Positions 53,879-63,978 of a DNA stretch of 64,000 nt are shown in pieces; position 1 is the first letter of the stretch; each line of letters begins with the position of its first letter. This DNA comes from Trichomonas tenax (taxonomy: Eukaryota; Parabasalia; Trichomonadida; Trichomonadidae): positions 86,228-150,227 of the forward strand of contig JALKBU010000008.1 of the NCBI GenBank assembly GCA_023091735.1. Direction: 5' to 3'. A program made the translations under genes and the position numbers. The notes under the pieces are model-generated. The model worked only from the letters and a program-made list of their open reading frames with translations, made no database searches and was not told the DNA's origin.

Positions 53879-55081
53879 TTAAGCGGGGCAAAGTTCATTG
53901 ATCCATTTGATGATATTTTTGGCATCAATCTTGTTAGAATATTTAAATGGCCTGAAATCGTTTGGCTTCCACAGTGCGATACTTGGGAATCCATCGAAAT
54001 TAGGGATATACCATGGAAATAGATTTGCATTTTGGAGAGTAGTGAAATATTTGACGTCATCGCGCTTTAATTTGCGTGCTACTTCATAAAATACGAGTTC
54101 TACTTGTGGATTGCTCCAAGAGTTATAATTATTTGCAAATAACACTGAACAATCATCATTTGGAATGTCTCTTGTTATGTTATATGTTTTCTTCACATGC
54201 GAGCCTGGTATGTTATCTGTTTCAGACTTAATGAATGAAAAATTATGCTGAAGTCCTGAATTGACGAAAAACAAAAGGGAATCTTTGGATGCAACATCTT
54301 CGTCTGGATACATCCACACTTTTTCTGATATGTTAGATATGTGTAGTAAAAAGTACGATGTTTCTGATCTTGAAACTTGAGCTAATTCTCTATATGGCTC
54401 AAAATCTTCCCAATTTACGATATCTGTGTGGATTGTCTTGAACTTGCTCTTTATCTCTGCAATATATTCTTCAAAAGTGCTTTTATACACGTCAGATACA
54501 ATAATGAAGTGATATCCATTCTTATAGTCGATTTCGGAGGTATATAATTTGACAAATTGAGAAGTAGTGCGCGATTCATTGTTTGTAACGAGTTTATCTT
54601 GTGGCGAATAATAATATTGCAATTTATTTTCAGTAGAGTTGATGAAATAGAAGTCTACCGTACTGCGAGGACATGTGAAAGCACAGTTCTCGTAATCTAG
54701 CGGTATTTTGTCTGAATATAAAACGAAATAACTTTGATTTTTGATACCATTTATATATTCTGGAGTAGTTTCTTTAACAAATGATTGCTTGAGCAGCACA
54801 AGGTCGTGTAGATATGCTGTATTAGTTGGATCGTATTTTTCGATGAAAACAGTTGTATTTCCACGATAAACCGCGAAATAGATATCTGGTTCAATAATAG
54901 TCTCGTATCCTTTGACATATTCCTCGAAATTGGTGATTTTAATTGAATATTGAATTAGATCTAAATCGAGAAATTCCTCTGGAACTCTAAAGTCGACGCT
55001 TTTGGGTACAATGAACTGAACAACGATATCTTCTAATAACAGTTTCGCGCTTAAAGCCATCAAAGGAAAGAAAATAAACAT
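53879..55081 (-). CDS. Secretory PDI-like protein without a redox active site
   Basis: I start it at ATG 55081 (400 residues), since the frame above is AT-biased and this Met opens a signal peptide (MFIFFPLMALSA). The protein has several degenerate thioredoxin-like segments. The last (about 310-400) is clear: VLFANNYNSWS, KRDDVKYFTT, FDGFPSIALWKP with the cis-Pro, KYSNKIDAKNIIKWI. Where a PDI has WCGHC this has NSWS, so no thiol chemistry is possible there. No KDEL-type retention signal is present (it ends ELCPA). It may act as a chaperone or lectin-like subunit in the ER, or be secreted; that is inference. Head-to-head with the U2AF35-like gene. Confidence 0.8.
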   Translation of the reverse strand: MFIFFPLMALSAKLLLEDIVVQFIVPKSVDFRVPEEFLDLDLIQYSIKITNFEEYVKGYETIIEPDIYFAVYRGNTTVFIEKYDPTNTAYLHDLVLLKQSFVKETTPEYINGIKNQSYFVLYSDKIPLDYENCAFTCPRSTVDFYFINSTENKLQYYYSPQDKLVTNNESRTTSQFVKLYTSEIDYKNGYHFIIVSDVYKSTFEEYIAEIKSKFKTIHTDIVNWEDFEPYRELAQVSRSETSYFLLHISNISEKVWMYPDEDVASKDSLLFFVNSGLQHNFSFIKSETDNIPGSHVKKTYNITRDIPNDDCSVLFANNYNSWSNPQVELVFYEVARKLKRDDVKYFTTLQNANLFPWYIPNFDGFPSIALWKPNDFRPFKYSNKIDAKNIIKWINELCPA

Positions 55082-55104
55082 TTTTAATTTTTGGTCAAAA
55101 TCAA

Positions 55105-55110
55105 AAGTGA
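55105..55110 (-). promoter_or_regulatory. Initiator-like TCACTT upstream of the PDI-like gene
   Basis: The minus strand reads GTGTCACTTTTGAT about 24 nt before ATG 55081. It supports the downstream start. The same TGTCACTTTT string is found before the AGC kinase. Confidence 0.45.
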
Positions 55111-55207
55111 CACATGTTAAAAGTATCAATTTAAAACATAACAAATCAAAAACAATCATAAAAATGTCATGATAAAAGGTGACATTTTAAGTCAGAAATA
55201 CAAATCA

Positions 55208-55876
55208 ATGACGAGATTAGGTTCATTGTTCTCAGATAAAATGAAAAATGAAAAAGAGTCGTCAAGTGTCTGCGATTTATACGAAAAAACGGGTTTTTGT
55301 CCAAATGATTATATTTCAAAATGTTGTCCATTTAAGCATCCGATGAAATTGATGTCCAGATGTCTTGTCTTTCACCATTTATACCCAAACCCAGAATATT
55401 TCGCATCGTTTTTACCTAAATCAGAACAAAATTTTGTCAAAACTCGATATAATTTGAATTTCATTGATGCATTCTTTTTGGATGTTTATTCAGAGTTCAA
55501 ATTGTTCGGAAATGTCCAAGATATTGTTATGGCTTCAAATGTTACTCAACATCTTTACGGAAACGTCTATGTCCGCTTTAGCGAGCCAGACGAAGCACTA
55601 GCATGCCATAAATCACTCAATGGTCGCTTTTATGCAGGACGAAAAGTTACATCTTCATTATTATTCGTCGAAAAGCTTTCGAGCCTCATTTGTCCCGAAG
55701 AAGAAGAAGAGAACGGAAGATGCAGCAAAGGAAACACTTGTCCATGTTTGCACAAATTAAAGGTTTCTACAAGTACCTTCTGGCAAGCTTTCCCTCGTGC
55801 AAACTTCAACACTCCAAAGGAATTGATTCAAAATCCACCTGAAGAATATATTACAGATCCTAATGCAATAATTTAG
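55208..55876 (+). CDS. U2AF small subunit (U2AF35-like) splicing factor
   Basis: I start it at ATG 55208 (222 residues), where MTRLGSLFSDK aligns with the MAEYLASIFGTEK start of animal U2AF35. The ATG at 55169 would add 13 residues. The order is CCCH zinc finger 1 (about 21-46), a U2AF-homology RRM (about 70-160; NVYVRFSEPDEALACHKSLNGRFYAGR, whose Arg-x-Phe motif reads RFY) and CCCH zinc finger 2 (about 165-190; CSKGNTCPCLH). The RS-rich tail of animal proteins is absent. U2AF35 recognises the AG of the 3' splice site. No intron was seen in this window, so its targets lie elsewhere. It shares a 126-bp divergent promoter region with the PDI-like gene. Confidence 0.9.
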   Translation: MTRLGSLFSDKMKNEKESSSVCDLYEKTGFCPNDYISKCCPFKHPMKLMSRCLVFHHLYPNPEYFASFLPKSEQNFVKTRYNLNFIDAFFLDVYSEFKLFGNVQDIVMASNVTQHLYGNVYVRFSEPDEALACHKSLNGRFYAGRKVTSSLLFVEKLSSLICPEEEEENGRCSKGNTCPCLHKLKVSTSTFWQAFPRANFNTPKELIQNPPEEYITDPNAII

Positions 55877-56475
55877 AAATATTTTTATGCGAAGTGTATT
55901 CTTAGGAAATATATTTAATCATATGAACCTTGCGTTTGCCGCAATATTGTCAGCCACAAACTAATATATATTAGATTAATATTATAAAATTAACAAATGT
56001 ATGCTCATATTATAGAGTTAACCTAATGAGCGTATTTGTGTTAAACATTTTGTATGTTTATTAAATTATAAAAAGATAATTTTTTCATCAAAAGTGAACT
56101 TTATTATTTGGTGGGATATTTGCTTAATTTATTTATATCTTATCGAAATAGTTTTGTTTTATATCTCTCGAATAATGCATTTCGATTTATTTTGATATTT
56201 GAAAATATTGATGTAATTATAAAACAAGTTTGTATAATAAATTAATTTCCGAAGCATATCATCTGGATAAAGTTTCATCCTTCAATTTTAATTATTTTCC
56301 TGCGAAATTTAACATTTCATTAGAATTGTCACTTTTGAAATCTATTTCGAGGTCACTTTTTTAAAATATAAAATATTGCTTCTAACATTTTCCATTCTAT
56401 TTCGATTCATTTCCTCATCGCTGTTGAATGAGTATTACAACAGTATACGCAACGGTGAAAATGAACATCAAATAA
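55877..56475. other. AT-rich spacer with two GTCACTTTT motifs
   Basis: No gene. Near 56327-56360 GTCACTTTT occurs twice in direct orientation, 24-25 bp apart, upstream of the beta-helix pseudogene. It may be the relic of that gene's promoter. Confidence 0.45.
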
Positions 56476-57579
56476 AAACAGATAGATTTTTTTGATCAAT
56501 CAAAAGTTAGGATCGCCAGTGCAGATGTACAGAGCTACTTCAATACTGTCTTTGACCAAACTGTTCAAGTTTCAAATAAAGATTGCAAAATAACATATTG
56601 TGCATTTGTAAATATTTCAAGATTAACAGGTTTAGGAGCCCCAATGAACATCAATGCACCGGAATTTAGTGTTGATCTTAATCAAACTCTTATAAATAGA
56701 TGTTATTCAGCATTAGGTTCTGCTGCAGGCAGAATTATATCACATAGCCTCTATATTAGTGGTATGTGCATCCTGAGCTGTCACACGAGCTATGGATATA
56801 AAGTTCAAGCGATTGATACAAATTGTTAAGTTGGTTCAATTTATCATATAACGATAGACAGGTGTGCACCACCTGATGTGGAGTATGGGTTCACTTGTTT
56901 TTTGTTCAAATGCCCAATGTATGATTACAGAGTTCAACATATTAATTTTACGAACAATAATTTGATGGGAAATGGAACATTCTTGAAACATATCGATACT
57001 AAGTATTGTGCCACCGTTTATGCACATATCGCTAACAATTATGGTATTAATTCAACATTAATCGGTGAAGGAACATCATTGAACTATGTTATGGTGTTCA
57101 AAACAAACTACATCAACAACACTATTAAAATATTCTTCAATTTCGAAGCAGGAAACTCAAAACAAATCACTTTTTCTACATTCATAAATAATAAGTTCCA
57201 AAGGTTCTTAGGAGAGACAAAAAGCACAACAATGCAGATAGAAAATTGTGATTTTGACAATCGAATGCAACAGCTTGGAGATGCAATTTTTGTTTCTTGC
57301 GTTTTTAACGATAAAGATCCACAACCAGTCATAATACCAACAGTAGCCAATGGAGAGTACAGCATGTCGCCAACTCCTATTCCAACACCAATTCCTTTAC
57401 CATTTTTCCAAAAACACAAATTCGCAGTAATAATTTGCTCTTTTATTGCTGCTCTGATAATCATTATCACAATTATAGCATTGATCATCCGCAGAAGATT
57501 CTTAATGAAGAAACTTGCACGTGATGATTTAGTATTCACAGGAGAATACTTCAGAAAGTTCTCTAACAGCTCTTTGTAA
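56476..57579 (+). pseudogene. Beta-helix surface gene, 5'-truncated and stopped once
   Basis: The frame is open from about 56476 with no signal peptide, has a TAA at 56827-56829 and continues in the same frame to 57579. The C-terminal part is the best-preserved example of the family in this window: strand-turn repeats (ITYCAFVNIS, INRCYSALGSAAG, QITFSTFINN, IENCDFDN), a short Pro-Thr stalk, a membrane helix (VIICSFIAALIIIITIIAL) and a cytosolic tail RRRFLMKKLARDDLVFTGEYFRKF. The tail shows what the intact family members should end with. The 5' end was lost rather than mutated. Confidence 0.75.
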
Positions 57580-58762
57580 TGACTACATAGCATGTGTATA
57601 ACAAATATACTATTGATCTTTTATTATCAAAAATTTTATAAATTTTTGATAATTAAGAATCTATAAATTTCAATCAATATTAATAAGTCACAAACATGAC
57701 TCATCACCAGCATGCAATAGATCATCAATGCTTTTTTAATCAATTCTCAAAATACAATATAATTCAAATGATTTCAAAATATCATTGAAAACCACAATAA
57801 CCATTAAACTATAGAAATTCAATGCACCTTCTCAATTTTTCTAAAACATTGTTTACTTTTTTTCGTTTCCCTAAATGATAGAACGAGTTCTACTGGACCT
57901 TTTGGAAGCCAGAAACCGTAACGGCTTTATTAGCGAAGCCCATGAATCGCAATGCACAATCATACCTGGAGGTTCAATGCCATGACCGAGGACCCTCAGG
58001 AGAGCCCGCCAACATCCATCCAAGAACGATAAAAATTGAGGGGAGACCTTCAATTAAAAACCTAATTTATCTTCAAGAAAATTAATTTATTCAAAGAATG
58101 CAAGCATATCAAAGGAAATAATTACAATTTGCTCAAAGTTTGCAAGGGTCTATAGAGCAATTACAAAGAACGTTATTCATTAGCCTGAGATTCTGCTATT
58201 AAAGTGTAATTAATCAATACTGAATATTTTTCAAGCCATAATATTAATGATCATTATCGATGAATAGTGAATATTTTTGGATTTTAAAGCTCAACATTTA
58301 CATTTCTATGCATAAGCATAATCGACTTTTATTTTGTGAAGTTTGTAGTGAAAATGAGAATAAATATACTCTCATTGTCTATACAAATTTTATGCAAATA
58401 TTGCATTGCCAAACTTATTTGGTATTGAGATTGCGGTAAAATCATTCAATAAAGTTAAACATAATTTTGCACTGGTTACATCAATTCCAATGAATTCAAG
58501 AGAAGATATGAAAGAATCAGAGAAATTTAGATGGAGCTGCTTTTGAAAATGTTATCAATGATACTCACAAGTCATTAATGATAAATTTTTTATTGATTGA
58601 TTATTGAATTCATAATTGTAGATGTGCTCAGGAGTTAATAGTGACTTATAGTAAGAAAATTTTTATAGTGAAAGACAATACATGAAGATGACATATCAAG
58701 ATCGTTATATTATTTTTGGATTTGCAATCTTCAATGTACTTTGAAATAGGGTTGATTCAGTT
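57580..58762. other. AT-rich spacer with a GC-rich island
   Basis: Mostly featureless AT-rich DNA. The exception is the island at 57871-58040, listed separately. Confidence 0.45.
57871..58040. other. GC-rich island: non-coding RNA candidate or fossil coding piece
   Basis: About 170 bp at roughly half G+C in DNA that is otherwise below one third. The plus strand reads 35 gene-like codons (RVLLDLLEARNRNGF, then QCTIIPGGSMP) before a TGA. The minus strand is open for 60 codons. Short pairings exist (GGCTT/AAGCC, CCG-TAA-CGG, GAGG/CCTC). I do not recognise a tRNA, 5S, spliceosomal U-RNA or SRP signature. Confidence 0.4.
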
Positions 58763-59640
58763 TCATCTATAACGATGTTTTCTGATACTTCTTATAAGAT
58801 TATATATAGATGAACTATCAAGAAAAGAACAATTTAGAAAATTAAGATCGAGATCAAATGATGATGTATCAAAAGTACCCCAATAACCAGTGGTAACTTC
58901 ATTATTGCTTCTATCGAAACAACAATGAATAGCTGTCATTCTATCATAGCTGTCTGCATAAAACATTGGACTATTTGGATTGTCAACAAACTTTGTCAAT
59001 AAATGATGATATAATTTCACAATGATGCCTACTTGAAGATGGATTTCTACAGGCATGAAATTCGACAAGTTTTGAAATCGCTGCTTGTATTGTTTTGAAA
59101 TGTGAAAAATTCACAAAATGTCAATGTAGATGAACTATAACGATAAAATGTAGAATTATATTCATATTTGCATTTAATCCAATTAATTCCTTTCTCTTCA
59201 ATTCCACTTGAAGAAACAGATGAACTATTAAAAAATTTATTTGCTTGATTGACAATCCACAAAGGTCATTTGTTACATCAATAAAACAAAAATGTCCTCT
59301 AAATATCATCACCAATTGTCAAGCGACATTCACGAACACAAAGTTTGTTAAGACAGCATTCGCCTTCTTTATAAAAATATATCACACCACCATTCACAGT
59401 GCTTCATATGACTTCAAATGAACAAGATTCAACAAGGAGTTTGTTTGCATCTGAGGTAGAAGAAAAATTGATCCCTTGAATTTTTAGCACAACATTTTTG
59501 CAGAAAATTTTGATTTGTAGAAATGGATCCAAAATCAAGAATTGGCAGTCTTTGACGTAATACTGTCCATAGGAAATGATAATCACTCCTTTGGATTCAG
59601 TGCATTCACCAGAATAATAATGATTTTAAACGATAAGTGT
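58763..59640 (-). pseudogene. Decayed beta-helix surface gene
   Basis: Several minus-strand frames hold family-type segments: KLLVESCSFEVI, then VNGGVIYFYKEGECCLNKLCVREC, YRYSSSTLTFCEFFTFQNNTSSDF and FVDNPNSPMFYADS...IHCCFDRSN. They are separated by stops near 59404, 59310, 59280 and 59047 and by shifts. The final segment matches the fragment at 41290-41680. Confidence 0.7.
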
Positions 59641-59921
59641 CATAATATGTCCATATTTGAAAATCGAAGTTAACATAACAAATTTTAGGTCAAAACTCTA
59701 ATCAGCGAATATATTTGCTCTTCATGCTACTTTAAATTAAATGACTCTATTCTTTTAGTAGATTTCTTCTTTTTGATCGCTCACATTTTATACTGAACCA
59801 ATCTTTAAGAGCTTTTATATTACGCGAATCCTTTTTTGCAATATTATTGAATAAATTTATATAAAGTTTACATATGATATTTCTTTAATCTATACACAAA
59901 ACAAACATTGCTGAAAAGCAT

Positions 59922-62291
59922 TTAATGCTGCATATTAGAGACAAAATTATTAAATTGATCATCAGGAACATCATTATTTCCAATTAATGTTACCAATGAG
60001 AATATCAATTGATCAAATCTGTCGAGTATCATAAGAACTGATTTTCCTGCATTTGAGTTAATATCTGATCTTGATTGAGCTGCCTTCAACTGCGTTACAG
60101 CTTCGCTTATATAATGGCGTGCTTCATTTTGATTTAATGCATTTCCTTCTGAGAAATGAGCAAATAAAGCACTTAGAATCGGAGCAAAACCTTTTATTAA
60201 AGTGATGGAAGATGCAGTTTTTGCTAATTTCTTGTTGACTTTAGATAGAAATGTAGAGATTTGCTTTTCAATCAACGAAAGATCAACTTCATTATTAGTT
60301 GAAAATATTTCTCGAATGTTGTTTAATGAAATTGAATTGTTGACATAATTCTCGACTGTAAATAAAGCTGAAACAGATTGTGATGGTAAATTTATCATAT
60401 TTCTTTCTAATACTGAAATAGTATAATTCTTGACCTGCTGAACTTCATCGAAGCTCGATCTGTACTTATCTTTGAGATCTTTAATTGAATTTGTAATGAA
60501 ATTAAGCATTTCATCAATATCATTAAAGTTGTTTCCTTTTCCTAATAATCCAACGATTTCACGAAGTTTTGGAATCTGAATACCATCATCGTGCATTGTA
60601 CTCTGATTTTTTTCTTCATTATTTGCTGTAGTTGTCTGTGATTCTTTAAATTTATTATTTTGTTCAATCAATGTATTAATTCGAGATAAAACAACATCTT
60701 TCTTATTTTCAGATTCCGTATTATCATAAGGAAGAATATCCATTAACGTATCAAGGAACTTGCCGTAATTTGCATCTCCACGTTTCTGATTTAATTGCCA
60801 TTCATATGTTTGTATTCTTGATTTAATTCCATCTAAAATCGCATCAATAGGAGATTGATCTGGTTTCACAACGCAACAGAGATATTCAATAATTGGTTGT
60901 AGATTTGGTGCATCTTTGGCATTCTGCAGTGTTTCAAGCTCATTCATCTTTCTATAGCATAAATCTGTTAATGATTCTCCATCTTCTCCTTTCAAAATAT
61001 CTTTCGCAGAATTAATATCATCATTCAACTCAACAATGATTCCTCTGATTGATTCCACAAGAAAATCATCATCTGTATAATCAGGTTCATCTCCATCTTC
61101 TTCCTCCTCTTCGGTAATGGGATTATTTTCTTTTATAAGTTCAATGAGATCTTCAACAAGTTTTTGATGATTATTTTGAGGAATTAAAGATTTTAATTTC
61201 ATTGTTTCGGCAATCATTAAATCTTTTTGACTTTTTCCTATTTCCGCTTGCTTGGTGAGGTATGTATTTGCATCTGTAAGTTCCACGGCCTTTGTTTTCA
61301 AAAATTCTAAATAATCAATTATTGATGTTCTTGAATAAAAGAGATTGTCAATGAGATCAATGGATTCATTAAGTATATCGATTAAACTCATTGATAGGTC
61401 AAAGTATTGATCTAATTTCTGTTGAACTTCTGAAATATTCAAATTCTTGAAAACACTTGCGATAATTCGCTTTGTTTTCATCATTTGATTTACAATTTCT
61501 GAAATATTTTTAGTGCTTGATGAGAAGCCATTACATCTTCGAATGATTTCGCTAGAAGATTGAAATATACGAGATCTCATTGCAGAAAGCTCTGATGGCA
61601 TTATATTTATGTTCGCAAAGTCATGCAAGAAAGCGTTATTACAATCACGTGTGAATGCAGTTATAGGTTCAACTAAAGATTTACATTCTTCGAAATTTTC
61701 TGATTCTTGTAATTTTCGATATGATTTTTGAATTTCTGTAAACTGGATCGTTAATAGTTGGCAGGTACGTGCTACTGATCGTTGATTAACGATGTTTTGC
61801 GTGCAAGAAAATTGAATATATTCAATACATGATGTGATTGATTGAATATTCGATTCAATGGTATGCATTGCAGCCAAGCGTGACTTTTCTTTGATTTTTG
61901 AGACTTCTAATTCGAATAATTTCCAAGTATTTATAAAATCGTAAGCTTCTGTCTTTAATTCTTTAAACACGAATTCATTTGATGCATTCCTTTGCAGTGC
62001 CGGCATCAATGCCGAATTTTTTAATGCTGATGTATAAAAATCATTGAAATTCGACTTTAACTTTGCCATTTTCGTATTAAAAATTGATGTACCGGAGAAT
62101 TCAGAGCCCTCCAATACAGTGAATTGTGAAACAAGATCACAAAACTGATTGAATGATTCTTTTAATCGAGGCAAACTCGATGTAGACGAAACAGAAGAAG
62201 TAGAATTCGATCCTTGAAGTCTTTTGACAGTGCTTCTCTGTGAATTCTTCAATATTGGTTTAGTTAAAGTTGTGCCCGTTTTTTCATTCAT
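59922..62291 (-). CDS. Large helical (coiled-coil) protein of unknown function
   Basis: 789 residues from ATG 62291. The first 45 residues are basic and Ser/Thr-rich (KNSQRSTVKRLQGSNS). The rest is almost entirely alpha-helical, rich in Leu, Ile, Asn, Glu and Lys, with an acidic loop at about 400-415 (TEEEEEDGDEPDYTDDD). Heptad-like stretches suggest a long scaffold or cytoskeletal protein. It has no recognisable motor, Ig, kinase or ankyrin domain and I do not recognise the family. Its upstream side carries repeat B, beginning about 60 bp from the start codon. Confidence 0.8.
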   Translation of the reverse strand: MNEKTGTTLTKPILKNSQRSTVKRLQGSNSTSSVSSTSSLPRLKESFNQFCDLVSQFTVLEGSEFSGTSIFNTKMAKLKSNFNDFYTSALKNSALMPALQRNASNEFVFKELKTEAYDFINTWKLFELEVSKIKEKSRLAAMHTIESNIQSITSCIEYIQFSCTQNIVNQRSVARTCQLLTIQFTEIQKSYRKLQESENFEECKSLVEPITAFTRDCNNAFLHDFANINIMPSELSAMRSRIFQSSSEIIRRCNGFSSSTKNISEIVNQMMKTKRIIASVFKNLNISEVQQKLDQYFDLSMSLIDILNESIDLIDNLFYSRTSIIDYLEFLKTKAVELTDANTYLTKQAEIGKSQKDLMIAETMKLKSLIPQNNHQKLVEDLIELIKENNPITEEEEEDGDEPDYTDDDFLVESIRGIIVELNDDINSAKDILKGEDGESLTDLCYRKMNELETLQNAKDAPNLQPIIEYLCCVVKPDQSPIDAILDGIKSRIQTYEWQLNQKRGDANYGKFLDTLMDILPYDNTESENKKDVVLSRINTLIEQNNKFKESQTTTANNEEKNQSTMHDDGIQIPKLREIVGLLGKGNNFNDIDEMLNFITNSIKDLKDKYRSSFDEVQQVKNYTISVLERNMINLPSQSVSALFTVENYVNNSISLNNIREIFSTNNEVDLSLIEKQISTFLSKVNKKLAKTASSITLIKGFAPILSALFAHFSEGNALNQNEARHYISEAVTQLKAAQSRSDINSNAGKSVLMILDRFDQLIFSLVTLIGNNDVPDDQFNNFVSNMQH

Positions 62292-62351
62292 TGTCAAAAA
62301 TAATCTTAATTAGGTTTTAAGCAAAAAAGGTTGTTGTTGTTGATCAATAGC

Positions 62352-62759
62352 ATGGCTTGTCTAAAATTGATACACAAAGTCGGCGAAACTCGTTTTTTAA
62401 CTCACTGGATTAACCTTTTGCTAAGTTATTGAACCCCAATGTACAAAATCCTGTTGTGCATGATATATTAAAGAATTAGCTAACAAAGTCTATATTTCAT
62501 TAAAATATTAGATATATCTTGCATCAAAAACATTGATTTGCCATGATGTGCTTTACTCATTATAATATATTATATTCCCATTGTATAGCATTTATATAAC
62601 GTAAAATATGTTGTTGCCGATGATAAATAGGTAAATTTAATCACAAATATGCTTTTTTAGCTTTTTTTTGAAAAAGTATTCCAAGTGTTCACACATAAGC
62701 TCTGTGTGTTATTCTTCTCAATATAATAAACTTTTCAAATTTAGCCGCCCAAAAAGAGT
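62352..62759 (+). repeat. Dispersed repeat B, copy 2
   Basis: 408 bp that match 12681-13136 in direct orientation. It lacks the roughly 43-bp block present in copy 1. Both copies lie upstream of minus-strand genes (12399 and 62291), so their orientation relative to the gene is the same. Confidence 0.85.
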
Positions 62760-63455
62760 CAATATTAATTAATATATTGTGCTATATATGTAAATTATAA
62801 TTTCGAAGAAAAAATAACTTTTGAAGTTTTCTATTAAGTTTTCATATATTTCTCAAAAGTAAGGTTGCTTTTGAATCATAAAAAATTGAAAGTAACTATG
62901 TTACTTATATTCCTTTATTAAAAATGTAAAAAATATGAAAAAAAAAAAAAATGAAATGTTCTTGAAAATCTCAAGTATCTTAGAGTAATTTCTCTGCATT
63001 TTAACGGCAAATGCAAAGAATACCTGCTTCTTGCTGGTTTGATCCTGCTAAAAAGCAGAGAAATCGCTAAAAGATACGCAAATCTTGATGTTTTTTTTTA
63101 AAAAAAATAGGTTGACTTTTCATTGGTCAAACTCCTTTTTTGCACTTTTCATTGTATGAATTAATATTTTTGACCAAGGAATGAAAATTGATAAAAAGTG
63201 ATAGTCGCCTCACTTTTCCCGGAACCCCATATAGAGCAATAGTTCAATCATTTTACAATGATATGTTTTATTTTCAGAGATAGGGGTACAAATTTTGATA
63301 AGTAGTAGAGAGGGGGGGGGGTTACTTGTCATTCTATATATAGAGGATGTATTCCAACATATATATATATATATAGTGTAATTCCGAGCAACTAATTTTT
63401 AAAGATAATTTTAAAATAATTTATTTTTTTTATTTGGATGAAATAATCTATATAT
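62760..63455. other. Low-complexity spacer
   Basis: Contains an A-run (about 62938-62951), a T-run beside an A-run (about 63090-63108), a run of ten G (63312-63321) and an AT dinucleotide tract (about 63359-63375). No gene. This marks a change in character before the two right-edge ORFs. Confidence 0.5.
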
Positions 63456-63776
63456 ATGGCAATCATTTCGCCTGAGCTTATGAAGAAATGGGGTATTAAG
63501 CAATTAAATGAATACAATTTTTTAATCAAATCTAATCAAAATGAATTAAAAAATGATAAAACAGATATATGCAACTCAAAGATTTCAATTCGTTCAGGTG
63601 AGCCTAAAGGCTCTGAACCCCGTAGGGGTTTTCATGGTCTAAATCCTGAATGGGTTAAAGAACAATTTAAAAATGAAGGTTGTGAATTAATAAATGAATA
63701 TAAAGGATGCGAAAGTGAACTAATTTATAGATGTAAAAATAAAGTATTTTCTATTTATGGCTGTTCAATATTTTAA
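63456..63776 (+). CDS. ORF of foreign character, possible mobile-element protein
   Basis: 106 residues from ATG 63456. The N-terminal 40 residues are helical. The middle (GEPKGSEPRRGFHGL) is encoded by two perfect hairpins. The C-terminal part (NPEWVKEQFKNEGCELINEYKGCESELIYRCKNK) has the style of the small zinc-binding 'YKNxxxKLxxxC' modules that sit beside homing endonucleases and in large DNA-element genes. That resemblance is loose. The next ORF overlaps it by 20 bp in another frame and continues the sequence sensibly, so a frameshifted single gene is possible. Confidence 0.5.
   Translation: MAIISPELMKKWGIKQLNEYNFLIKSNQNELKNDKTDICNSKISIRSGEPKGSEPRRGFHGLNPEWVKEQFKNEGCELINEYKGCESELIYRCKNKVFSIYGCSIF
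63600..63630 (+). repeat. Two adjacent perfect hairpins inside the ORF
   Basis: GAGCCTAAAGGCTC (63600-63613) and AACCCCGTAGGGGTT (63616-63630) are perfect stem-loops separated by two bases. They are GC-rich within AT-rich DNA and keep the reading frame open. Confidence 0.7.
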
Positions 63777-63978
63777 AGCCCTCCCAACAAATATTAAATC
63801 AAATATTTCAACATTACTTATATTCTCAGGTTTTAGTCGTCAGCAATTAAATGTAATGTTGTATCAAGTGAATTTACCGTTATCGATTAATGAGCTTTAT
63901 TATAAATACCAACATTTAAGTGAACATGGAAAATTAATAGTTGATACTGTTAAAGGTAATGTTGTTTTTTCTGATTAA
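63757..63978 (+). CDS. Second right-edge ORF, overlapping the first
   Basis: 73 residues from ATG 63757 to TAA. Helical with Leu, Ser and Tyr (LLIFSGFSRQQLNVMLYQVNLP). No domain is recognised. It overlaps the previous ORF by 20 bp and may be its frameshifted C-terminus or a separate small protein of the same element. Confidence 0.4.
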   Translation: MAVQYFKALPTNIKSNISTLLIFSGFSRQQLNVMLYQVNLPLSINELYYKYQHLSEHGKLIVDTVKGNVVFSD

